Shown one piece after another: positions 45,862 to 53,241 of a stretch of DNA of 61,435 nucleotides. The stretch lies in the NCBI GenBank assembly GCA_020053105.1, contig JAGVNU010000066.1, positions 1 to 61,435 on the forward strand, read 5' to 3'. Both the position numbers and the translations under genes were made by a program. The notes under the pieces were generated by a model. That model was not told the DNA's origin, did not search any database, and saw only the letters and a list, made by a program, of their open reading frames with translations. Origin of the DNA: Thermodesulfovibrionia bacterium (GTDB lineage Bacteria > Nitrospirota > Thermodesulfovibrionia > UBA6902). Every line of letters starts with the position of its first letter. The first letter of the stretch is position 1.

Positions 45862-46875
45862 TTATTTCTTTTCGTGAAAGACATCTTTCAGCAGTTCTTC
45901 CTTGTCCGGCAGGGCGCATTGTCTTGCTGCCTTAATGCTCCTGTCCAGTTCCCGGTCAATCTCCCCAAGCATGTTGGCATATTCTGTTTCACTTATAAAC
46001 CGGTTCTTTATTAAAAAGTTTTTAAACATCTCAACTGGACACCTCTCCATCCATTTATTAAGGTCTTCTATAGGCCGGCAGCCTTTCTCATGGTCGCAGT
46101 CAGGACCGACATGTCCCTTCCACCTGTAGGTCTTGCATTCAATCAGTGTAGGCCCCTGTCCGTCTCTTGCCCTCTGAACAGCTTCACCTGCAGCTTTATA
46201 AACCTCCAGGACATCGTTACCGTCAACAGCAATCCCGGGTATGCCGTATCCTTCGGCCCGTATGGCAATGTTATCATGCGGCTGTCTTTGTGAAATGGGG
46301 GAGGTTGTGGCATAGGAATTATTTTCGCAGATAAAAACCACTGGAAGTTGTTTCATGGAAGCAAAGTTCAGGCTCTCATGAAAAGTGCCTTCCTCTGACG
46401 CCCCGTCACCGAAGAACGTTACCGATATCTTCCCGTCTTTTTTCATTTTGGAAGCCAGAGCAGTACCCACGGCAAGCGGAATGCCGCCGCCTACTATAGC
46501 GGTCGTGCCCAGTATGCCGTTTTCAGGATCTGCCGGGTGCATGGAGCCTCCCTTGCCCTTTGAACATCCCGTGCTCCTTCCGTAAAATTCGGCATAAAGC
46601 ATTTCAGGTCCTGTGCCTTTGGCGAGACAGTGTCCGTGGCTGCGGTGGGTGGTAAAGATATAGTCATCTTTTTTGAGATGGGCGCAGACACCCGATGCTA
46701 TGGCCTCCTCACCGATATACAGATGCACCGGGGTCTTCATGTCCTGCATGGGATAGACCTCGATTATCTTCTCTTCAAAACGGCGGACCAGGACCATTGT
46801 CCTCATAAGACTTAAGAGGACCTCTGGACTCGCCTGTTTTGCAACGCCTTCCAAATCTAATATATTTGTCTTCAT
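45862..46875 (-). CDS. TPP-dependent 2-oxoacid dehydrogenase E1, alpha subunit
   Basis: The 337-residue subunit has the TPP-Mg motif beginning GDGASEEG (about residues 160-167) and ending NN in FICENNSYA, and the conserved THRSHGHCLAKG and YGRSTGCSKGKGGSMH segments of E1 alpha. It forms an active tetramer with the beta subunit. In avilamycin (AviB1/B2) and aldgamycin pathways such E1 pairs are assigned to two-carbon transfer onto keto sugars; the same use here is inference. No ribosome-binding site is visible before the ATG. Confidence 0.88.
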   Translation of the reverse strand: MKTNILDLEGVAKQASPEVLLSLMRTMVLVRRFEEKIIEVYPMQDMKTPVHLYIGEEAIASGVCAHLKKDDYIFTTHRSHGHCLAKGTGPEMLYAEFYGRSTGCSKGKGGSMHPADPENGILGTTAIVGGGIPLAVGTALASKMKKDGKISVTFFGDGASEEGTFHESLNFASMKQLPVVFICENNSYATTSPISQRQPHDNIAIRAEGYGIPGIAVDGNDVLEVYKAAGEAVQRARDGQGPTLIECKTYRWKGHVGPDCDHEKGCRPIEDLNKWMERCPVEMFKNFLIKNRFISETEYANMLGEIDRELDRSIKAARQCALPDKEELLKDVFHEKK

Positions 46876-46923
46876 TTTAATTAAGTATATTAAATGATTT
46901 AATCCAAATAATGCTTTCAGAAT

Positions 46924-47068
46924 AATGCAGGCAGTGGAAAATTATTTTATTTTTCGATACATTAAACGCAATTTGAATCAAGGGGTGGATGTATATTTTA
47001 TTTTAACCGTATGCATTATTTGATAATAGTTCATCGAGTTAAATAAATAATTTTCCACTGACTGCATT
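46924..47068. repeat. 145-bp element with 24-bp inverted ends
   Basis: The arms AATGCAGGCAGTGG... (46924-46947) and its reverse complement (47045-47068) match over 24 bases with one mismatch; the inner 16 bases, CAGTGGAAAATTATTT, are perfect. About 97 bases of AT-rich sequence lie between. No open frame is inside. It fills the gap between the E1 alpha start and the stop of the radical SAM gene. It could be a small non-autonomous (MITE-like) element or a very large hairpin. Confidence 0.7.
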
Positions 47069-47075
47069 AGTCGGA

Positions 47076-48146
47076 TCAAATAAAATTTACATGCGCCGGG
47101 GGATTCTTAAGCTCCCACAGGTATCTGTTGATCTCGTCCATCCGGCAGTTTACCCTGCACTGGGAGGGATCAAGCTCTTCCTGTACCCATTTGAGCGACT
47201 TCTGCCGTTTTTCCCCTTCCCAGATTTCTTTGAAGGAATTCTCATATATATTGCCGTAGTAAAGCCTGTTGTCTCCCAGATATGCGCTGCATCCCCATAT
47301 TCCCCCTCCTGCATCCATGTATGACCAGAATGGCAGGGCAAGGCAGCGGTTGTAGTTTCTGTTTCCCTGGTCCCATTTTTTCATGGTGCGCACCCTGAAT
47401 ATGACGCTGAAGTCACTTGTATTTAATTCCCTGAGGGTATCGGAAAGGCTGAGCTGGTCGCTGTATTTTACCTCCCTGTATTTGTCCGTTTTGCTGAGAA
47501 GGTGCTGGGAATAGGGCTTTATCACAAGATAGTCCATGCCTATGTCCCGCGCAATTTTAGCCAGGGTTACGGCTTCATCCTTGTTTTCAGGCAGAAGCAG
47601 CATCTGCATGCCGAGGGTGCATTTGTACCTGTTGTCGTGTCTGATGCGCGCGGCATTGGTAAGGTTGCCTATGACAGTGTTGAAGTCAGCCCTTTTGGTC
47701 CGATGTACTGCCGAGTATGTTTCCGGCGTGCCGGCATTGATGCTCACCTTTATCCATTCCATGTCGCCCAGTATGGCGCCGGCCCTCGCTTCATTAAGGA
47801 GGACCGCATTTGTGGTCATAGCAGAATCGATGCCGCTTTTTTTAGTGTGGTTTATTATCTCAACCATGCGTTTATGAAGAAATGGTTCGCCTTCACCGGC
47901 ATACATCACGCTTTTTAGTCCCAGCGCCGCCATTTCCGTAAGCCGCTCCTTGAGCAAGTCCCCGTCAAGGTATCTGCTCTGGTATTCCATGAAATCCAGG
48001 CCGCAAAAGGTGCAGCGGTGGTTACAGGCCCCTGACGGACTGATCTCCATATAGACCGGATAGATGTTTTTCCCTTCAAGCCAGGCATTGACCCTTGGGA
48101 CATGGTAGAGGAGTTTGTGGCTGTCTATTCTATATTTGTCTGTCAT
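47076..48146 (-). CDS. Radical SAM/SPASM protein (paralogue 2)
   Basis: The 356-residue protein has CNHRCTFC (about residues 40-47), followed by AGEGEPFLHKRMVEII, and a Cys-containing SPASM region (CLALPFWSY, WGCSAYLG, CRVNCRMDEI). It shares both ends with the protein at 42945-44048, including the C-terminal HVNFI. The gene follows the nucleotidyltransferase-kinase fusion by 6 bases, implying cotranscription. The likely chemistry is dehydrogenation or epimerisation of a sugar or polyol, by analogy with SPASM-type enzymes such as BtrN; it is not shown. Confidence 0.83.
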   Translation of the reverse strand: MTDKYRIDSHKLLYHVPRVNAWLEGKNIYPVYMEISPSGACNHRCTFCGLDFMEYQSRYLDGDLLKERLTEMAALGLKSVMYAGEGEPFLHKRMVEIINHTKKSGIDSAMTTNAVLLNEARAGAILGDMEWIKVSINAGTPETYSAVHRTKRADFNTVIGNLTNAARIRHDNRYKCTLGMQMLLLPENKDEAVTLAKIARDIGMDYLVIKPYSQHLLSKTDKYREVKYSDQLSLSDTLRELNTSDFSVIFRVRTMKKWDQGNRNYNRCLALPFWSYMDAGGGIWGCSAYLGDNRLYYGNIYENSFKEIWEGEKRQKSLKWVQEELDPSQCRVNCRMDEINRYLWELKNPPAHVNFI

Positions 48147-48152
48147 TTAAAC

Positions 48153-49685
48153 TTATTTTAAAATTGTATGAATAAATTCCAGCAGCTCATGCTTTTCGAC
48201 CGAGCGCTTGTTGCCTGGGATCTGGACCGCTAACGCCCCCACTGCGTTTCCGATAAATGAGACCATATCAAGCGGCATTTCCCGGATAAGGCAGGGCGCA
48301 GTATAAGCAAAAAAGGCATCGCCCGCGCCTACGGTATCAACTACTTTTGATGAAAGCACCGGGGTCCTTTTTACATTGTTATCACTGTTGACACCTATAG
48401 ATCCTTTTTTCCCAAGGGTAACGATCATATTGTCCGCGTTTATTTTCTTTTTTAAATTCCTGACGATGTCTTCTATGTCCTTGTGTTTTTCCTGGGCAGC
48501 CAGCCTGCATTCGGGCTCGTCCAGGCAGACAAAAAAAGGATTTTTATATTTGGTGATCAGATTATAGCCCCTGTTGGCGGCATTTGTCTGGGTGTTTACA
48601 GCGTACCTGCTGGAGTATTTGTCTATCCCCCTGATTATTTTTTCGGTAATAAAGCCGTGTCCGAAATCAGAAACCAGCACCAGATCATATCCGGATATCG
48701 TATTGCCCAGGTGCTCGATGATTTCCGCTTCACAAGCCTCATTGATATTTTCATCTTCAATATAGTTGATCTCGAACAACTTCTGATTCAGGTATTCATT
48801 AATATATCTTTTCTTTACGATCGTAGGACCCTTGTCCCTGTAAAAGAACCTGGCGTCAACATTGGGTTTAAGATTTTTCAGGATAAAGTCTTCTCTGGAA
48901 TCCTCTTTCCCCAGCAATGTGACTAAATGGACGCTGTTGCAGAAGCCGGCGATATGATTGGCTATCGCGAAAGCCCCCCCTGCGAACACCTCATGCGCAA
49001 TATATCTGTTGACGACCAGATGGGCCTTTGCGGATTTACCCATTGATTCGCAGTAATGGTACTCATCGAGGATACCGTCCCCGATGAGAAGCACCTTCAG
49101 GTCCTTTAGTTTATCCAGCGCTGTTACGATATCGTGGAAGCCGTATTTGGAGGAAAAATTCCTGAGAAAGGCCCTGGTCTCTTCCGGGTATATGTCAATA
49201 AAATTATTTATTATCCGGGAGGAGCTGAATGAAAACCCGTCCGTCTCAAAGATCCTGCTCTTGCCGAAGTAGAACTCCCTTTCCTCTTCAAATATCTTTC
49301 CGTGGATCTTCCGGTCGCGCTCTTTATATGCCTGCCCCTTTGCGAATACATCGGGCCTGATCCTTTTGACGCATTCAAACGGGACCTTGTCATTTACAAT
49401 GGACACATAGTCCACATACTCCAGTGACGCGACATTCTCCGCCCGCAGTTTGTCCGGGAAGATGGGCCTGCCGCTCCCCCTCCTGACGTCTTCGTCTTTT
49501 ATCACGGTAACGACCAGGATGTCCCCCTGTTTCTTTGCGGAGTTGAGATGTTTTGTGACCCCGGGGTGGATGAGGTCAAAGACCCCATGGCTCTGGACGA
49601 CTGTTTTCCCTGACTTTTGCAGGGTATCTAACCTGTCTACGAGCTCATCGAGGATTAGTATCTTGTCTTTGATTTTTTCTTCCAT
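48153..49685 (-). CDS. Reversed fusion: nucleotidyltransferase + PfkB kinase
   Basis: The 510-residue protein joins an N-terminal nucleotidyltransferase (HGVFDLIHPGVTKHLNSAKK, about residues 34-53, with the HxGH-like site) to a C-terminal PfkB-family sugar kinase (GGAFAIANHI about residue 234-243; DTVGAGDAFFAY about 455-466 with the catalytic Asp). HldE/RfaE has the same two activities in the opposite order. ATG at 49685 was chosen by alignment with the neighbour at 49786; the frame extends to a TTG at 49718. A promoter -10 box ends only 5 bases before this ATG. It probably phosphorylates and activates a sugar or polyol. Confidence 0.82.
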   Translation of the reverse strand: MEEKIKDKILILDELVDRLDTLQKSGKTVVQSHGVFDLIHPGVTKHLNSAKKQGDILVVTVIKDEDVRRGSGRPIFPDKLRAENVASLEYVDYVSIVNDKVPFECVKRIRPDVFAKGQAYKERDRKIHGKIFEEEREFYFGKSRIFETDGFSFSSSRIINNFIDIYPEETRAFLRNFSSKYGFHDIVTALDKLKDLKVLLIGDGILDEYHYCESMGKSAKAHLVVNRYIAHEVFAGGAFAIANHIAGFCNSVHLVTLLGKEDSREDFILKNLKPNVDARFFYRDKGPTIVKKRYINEYLNQKLFEINYIEDENINEACEAEIIEHLGNTISGYDLVLVSDFGHGFITEKIIRGIDKYSSRYAVNTQTNAANRGYNLITKYKNPFFVCLDEPECRLAAQEKHKDIEDIVRNLKKKINADNMIVTLGKKGSIGVNSDNNVKRTPVLSSKVVDTVGAGDAFFAYTAPCLIREMPLDMVSFIGNAVGALAVQIPGNKRSVEKHELLEFIHTILK

Positions 49686-49689
49686 TGTG

Positions 49690-49718
49690 ATTATAAGAGG
49701 GTCTTGCCCCGAATTCAA
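49690..49718 (-). promoter_or_regulatory. Sigma-70 promoter for a leaderless or near-leaderless message
   Basis: On the minus strand TTGAAT (49718-49713) and the perfect TATAAT (49695-49690) are 17 bases apart. The best start codon of the fusion gene (49685-49683) begins 4 bases after the -10 box, where transcription would normally start, and no ribosome-binding site precedes it. This suggests a leaderless mRNA. Confidence 0.65.
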
Positions 49719-49762
49719 TTTAACCGCTTAATATTTATAAATAATATCATTGCCCAAAAATT

Positions 49763-49789
49763 GTAAGGGCTGGGTCACCCCGCCCCTAT
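49763..49789. repeat. Intergenic palindromic element (GTAGGGG family)
   Basis: GTAAGGGCTGGGT (49763-49775) is mirrored, around one C, by ACCCCGCCCCTA (49777-49788) with two mismatches. It overlaps the last codons of the nucleotidyltransferase gene ending at 49786 and lies 45 bases upstream of the promoter for the fusion gene. Confidence 0.7.
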
Positions 49790-50274
49790 ATACTGAAATA
49801 CGTTTTTAGCAGTTTTGTCGAGGAAAAAACAACGCCGTGCGTGAACCTGATCTCCGCGCCTATCTCCTTTATTACGTCATGCTCCCTCTGGATCTTGCCT
49901 GTCTTGTCCTCCAGGGTTTCGAATTCCTGCCCTTTCACGTAAATGTCGGGTTTCAATAACCTTAATGTATCTTCAGCAGTGGGCCATTTATTTATCGCCA
50001 CGTAATTTACGCATTCCAGCGCGGCAATGGACTCTGCCCTCAGTTCCTGGTTAAAGGCCGGCCTGCCCGGTCCCTTGTCAATATACTGGTCGGGAGTTAA
50101 AGTGACGATGAGGACATCCCCCATGCTGCGGGCCTCCTGGAAATGTTTTATATGTCCCGGGTGCATGAGGTCAAAACAGCCGTGGCACTGTACCACCTTC
50201 CTGCCTTCTGATTTGAGTTTGCGGACCTTTTCCGCCAGGACCTCTATATCAAGTATTTTTGTGTTCATTATCAT
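49786..50274 (-). CDS. RfaE2/TagD-like nucleotidyltransferase
   Basis: A 162-residue stand-alone nucleotidyltransferase. VVQCHGCFDLMHPGHIKHFQ (about residues 26-45) contains the HxGH nucleotide-binding motif, followed by GRPAFNQELRAESIAALECV and a C-terminal FSSTKLLK. It is paralogous to the N-terminal half of the fusion protein at 48153. Adenylyl- and cytidylyl-transfer to sugar or polyol phosphates are both known in the family. Two ATGs (50274, 50268) follow AAAGG; the upstream one is used here. Confidence 0.83.
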   Translation of the reverse strand: MIMNTKILDIEVLAEKVRKLKSEGRKVVQCHGCFDLMHPGHIKHFQEARSMGDVLIVTLTPDQYIDKGPGRPAFNQELRAESIAALECVNYVAINKWPTAEDTLRLLKPDIYVKGQEFETLEDKTGKIQREHDVIKEIGAEIRFTHGVVFSSTKLLKTYFSI

Positions 50275-50281
50275 TCAGCCT

Positions 50282-51220
50282 TTAACCGGTAACAGCCGTC
50301 CACAGCTCCGGAATGGTATCGGCATGTTTGCCTCTGACATAAAAGCTTTCGCCTCCGTCGGCCACTGTTCTGACAAGCATTGTTTTCCAGGGCCTGAAAT
50401 AGTATGCGGCGCTGTCCCTTGGCGGCTCCTTGCTGAAATCTTCAGGCAGGTCCAGGAGGTCGCACACCAGGGTCGTAAATTTCCGTATGGTTTTCCCATT
50501 CTGGTGAGCAACATTCCTCGCCATGCTCAGGGCCTTTAAATAAACCTCCGGGGCCATGACCGCGCTTCCGAAGTTCATGACTACGCCTCCGTCGAGGTTT
50601 GATATTATATCAGCGAGTTTCAGAAAATCAATATAAGATGCCGCACCTGCTGCAGCGGCGTCAAAGTTCGGGTGCTCGTGGATGATATCATATCCGATCC
50701 CTACATGGACTGTCAGCGGTATGTTCAGACGGCAGCAGGCAGCTGAGATGCTTATGTCTTTGTAAGGGAAATCCCCTTCATGAATGGCCCTGCCCACGGC
50801 AAGTCCCATTCCGGTTCCCTGCGCATACGCTGAATTGACAATGTCATTGATACGCGCGGTTTCTTCCCAGAGCCCGAACTGGCCCTCGCATATATATTTG
50901 GCAACGCTCTCTGTGGTGGCGCCTATCAGGGAAAACTCATAATCGTGGATTATCCCGGAACCGTTCATTGATATGCAGGTAATGTAACCTTTTTCGAGAA
51001 GGTCGATAATATATCTCTGAGCGCCTGAGCGTATTACATGCCCGCCCATCATGAAGATAACCTCTTTGCCGTTCTCCCTCGCAGTGATTATGCGCCTGGC
51101 GACTTCACCGATGGGTTTGCTGATGCGCCCGGATTTTACCAGGGGTTTGAAGACGTCCATGTTAAGGTCATGGACCCTTTCCTGCAGCGGTTTGATCTTC
51201 AGTTTTTTTCTATCGAACAT
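50282..51220 (-). CDS. Deoxyhypusine synthase-like Rossmann protein
   Basis: The 312-residue protein resembles a bacterial group distantly similar to deoxyhypusine synthase. GKEVIFMMGGHVIRSGAQRY, IIDLLEKGYITCISMNGSG and IIHDYEFSLIGATTE correspond in pattern to the NAD-binding region of that fold. The catalytic lysine segment of true deoxyhypusine synthase is not obvious, and bacteria like this lack its eIF5A substrate. Conserved His and Asp residues (HVGIGYDIIHEHPNFDAAAA) may line an active site. The start overlaps the cytidylyltransferase-phosphatase gene by 22 bases. The family assignment is from memory and the function unknown. Confidence 0.6.
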   Translation of the reverse strand: MFDRKKLKIKPLQERVHDLNMDVFKPLVKSGRISKPIGEVARRIITARENGKEVIFMMGGHVIRSGAQRYIIDLLEKGYITCISMNGSGIIHDYEFSLIGATTESVAKYICEGQFGLWEETARINDIVNSAYAQGTGMGLAVGRAIHEGDFPYKDISISAACCRLNIPLTVHVGIGYDIIHEHPNFDAAAAGAASYIDFLKLADIISNLDGGVVMNFGSAVMAPEVYLKALSMARNVAHQNGKTIRKFTTLVCDLLDLPEDFSKEPPRDSAAYYFRPWKTMLVRTVADGGESFYVRGKHADTIPELWTAVTG

Positions 51221-52359
51221 TGGATAAGCAGCTCGCAGACTTCCCTGACAGCTCCTGCCCCCCCGGGATATTTACAGATATAATGCGATACACTCCTTAC
51301 GCTTTCAACGGCATCTGAAGGACACGCGGCAAACCCTGCCGCTTTCATGCATTCAAGATCACTCACGTCATCTCCGACGTACGCGACATTATTAAGGCCG
51401 ATCTTCATGTCGCGGCACAGTGACTTCAGGCAGCCTATCTTGTCATTTATACCGACATAGCATTTATCAATCTTCAGCTTTTCAGCGCGGGCCCTGACTA
51501 TCGGGGAGTTCTCTTTAGTTATTATGGCGACATCAATGCCGGTGTCTCTTAACAATGCCAGTCCCTGTCCGTCCCTTGTATTGAATTTCTTCAACTCTTC
51601 ACCCTGGGCCGAATAGTACATCCCTGCATCGGTAAGTGTCCCGTCCACATCCAAGGCCAATAGTTTAATATCTTGTATGAGCTTGTCCGCTGCGGCCCTT
51701 TTTCTTTTGTTCAGCAGCCGCTCAACTTCAGCCCAGTCCTCGGGTTCGTCAATTTCAACGGCTGTCTCAGGGGCCATTTCATAGATCCCGATCTTTCCGC
51801 CCAAGCGGCATTTATGCTGCTGCAATATTTTATGCCTTGTAATGTAAAAGGCCCCGTTTTCCATTATCCAGCCGTCCATCTGCTGCCGAAGCGGACGGTC
51901 AGACGGGTCATAGTTGACGGCCTTTCCATCAGGCGTCCAGAAGAACCTCTTGCTGCGGACGCCGGTAACCAGCGAATCAAGCTTGTTTCTTTTAAACAGA
52001 TCAAGGGCGTTTTGAATATCATTTGCAGTCGTTACCGGCGAGGTGGCCTGCAGTGTTATCAACGTATCGAATTTTACGTTTTCAGCAAAGTGCAGCATGA
52101 CTGACTCAGTTGACGCGCTGTCTGATGAAAGCTCAGCGGGACGCTCTATAATTTTTACCCCTAGTTTCAGATTACCGACAACCTCTGCAATCTCTTTGCT
52201 GTCCGTCGAGATAAAAACATTACGCCCCCCGATGGCTTCACAGGCGGCTTCCAGTGTCCAGGCGCATAAGGGCTTGCCTGCCATGTCCTTAATATTTTTT
52301 TTTGGAATAGACTTTGATCCCCCGCGCAGAGGGACAAGGGCCGTGATGTTCTTTTTCAT
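51199..52359 (-). CDS. Cytidylyltransferase-HAD phosphatase fusion
   Basis: The 386-residue protein has an N-terminal CMP-acylneuraminate synthetase domain (ALVPLRGGSKSIPKKNIKDM at the start; TLQATSPVTTAND) and a C-terminal KdsC-like HAD phosphatase (from about residue 235: LLALDVDGTLTDAGMYYSAQ; VGDDVSDLECMKAAGFAACP). Animal CMAS has the same order. The pair of activities suggests that the nonulosonate is made as a 9-phosphate, dephosphorylated and then activated with CTP, as for KDN in Bacteroides. It lies 9 bases after the synthase gene, whose product is the likely substrate. Confidence 0.87.
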   Translation of the reverse strand: MKKNITALVPLRGGSKSIPKKNIKDMAGKPLCAWTLEAACEAIGGRNVFISTDSKEIAEVVGNLKLGVKIIERPAELSSDSASTESVMLHFAENVKFDTLITLQATSPVTTANDIQNALDLFKRNKLDSLVTGVRSKRFFWTPDGKAVNYDPSDRPLRQQMDGWIMENGAFYITRHKILQQHKCRLGGKIGIYEMAPETAVEIDEPEDWAEVERLLNKRKRAAADKLIQDIKLLALDVDGTLTDAGMYYSAQGEELKKFNTRDGQGLALLRDTGIDVAIITKENSPIVRARAEKLKIDKCYVGINDKIGCLKSLCRDMKIGLNNVAYVGDDVSDLECMKAAGFAACPSDAVESVRSVSHYICKYPGGAGAVREVCELLIQCSIEKN

Positions 52360-52368
52360 ATTCAGGAC

Positions 52369-53241
52369 CTAAATCCTTTTCAATTTTCTGCGCTGTACGT
52401 CTTCAATGTCGAGGATTTCTTTTTCTTTATAGCGCAACGCCTTTTTTACGTTCCTGAGGTCTCTCGTGAGCTTCCGCATCCCGTCAGGCTCAAGGCTGGC
52501 CGCATGGTCCGTTCCCTTCCAGGTACGGTCGAGGGTGAAATGCCGTTCAAAGCTTGAGGCCCCGAGTGTCAGTGCCGCGATGTCAGCCGCGATACCAAGG
52601 TGATGCCCGGAAAAGCCCGTGCTGTGGACCCGGTCCCCGAATGTTTCAATCAGTCTTGTGATCTCATACAGGCATATCTCTTCAAAGGCGACAGGATAAC
52701 CGGAGGTGCAGCTGTAAATCACAACGTCTTTGTTCCTTCCGTTTTTTTCAAAAAAACTTATTATCTTCTCTTCCTCGTCATGCGTGGTCATTCCCAATGA
52801 TATATGGATCTGCCCCTTATATTCCCTGCATAAATACTCAAGCATATCGAATTTCAGATTGCATGCCGAAGGGACCTTTATTAATTTCGGGTCCAGCGAC
52901 GCTATTTCTCTTGCCGATGTCATGTCCCACACTGATGAACTGTAAATGACCCCCCATTCTTCACACCATTCTTTTAACTGCATGTGATGGTGGATGTTCA
53001 ACTCCAGGAATTCTCTGTGCGCACCGTATGTCTCTCCGTAGGAGTTCGCGGGGTTGGGATGGGGAGAGTGATATTCCTCGGGGGTCAGGAGCTCTCTTGG
53101 ATTGCGCTTCTGGAATTTGACTATGTCAACCTTACAGAACTGCGCTGCGACCTTTATCATCTCATGCGCGATCTCCAGATCACCCTTATGATTGCATCCG
53201 ATCTCAGCGATTATCACCGGCTCCCTGCTGCTGGCTGTCAT
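52369..53241 (-). CDS. Nonulosonate (9-phosphate) synthase without SAF domain
   Basis: The 290-residue protein has only the NeuB TIM barrel: PVIIAEIGCNHKGDLEIAHE, DIVKFQKRNPRELLTPEEYH, STGFSGHHLGIAADIAALTL and ERHFTLDRTWKGTDHAASLE. The C-terminal antifreeze-like domain of typical NeuB/LegI is missing. Such short synthases often act on phosphorylated hexoses (KDN- or Neu5Ac-9-phosphate synthases), which agrees with the HAD domain of the next gene. It is the first gene of the minus-strand locus and diverges from surA. An alternative is 3-deoxy acid synthesis of other length. Confidence 0.86.
   Translation of the reverse strand: MTASSREPVIIAEIGCNHKGDLEIAHEMIKVAAQFCKVDIVKFQKRNPRELLTPEEYHSPHPNPANSYGETYGAHREFLELNIHHHMQLKEWCEEWGVIYSSSVWDMTSAREIASLDPKLIKVPSACNLKFDMLEYLCREYKGQIHISLGMTTHDEEEKIISFFEKNGRNKDVVIYSCTSGYPVAFEEICLYEITRLIETFGDRVHSTGFSGHHLGIAADIAALTLGASSFERHFTLDRTWKGTDHAASLEPDGMRKLTRDLRNVKKALRYKEKEILDIEDVQRRKLKRI

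Noticed and set aside
48153..50274. Standard ADP-heptose (HldE) pathway
   Set aside because: No GmhA or GmhB homologue is nearby, the fusion is in reversed order, and a second nucleotidyltransferase is present; heptose is possible but not supported.
13700..53241. Recently transferred mobile island with integrase or IS elements
   Set aside because: No transposase, integrase or attachment repeat is visible; only small palindromes and a MITE-like element occur.
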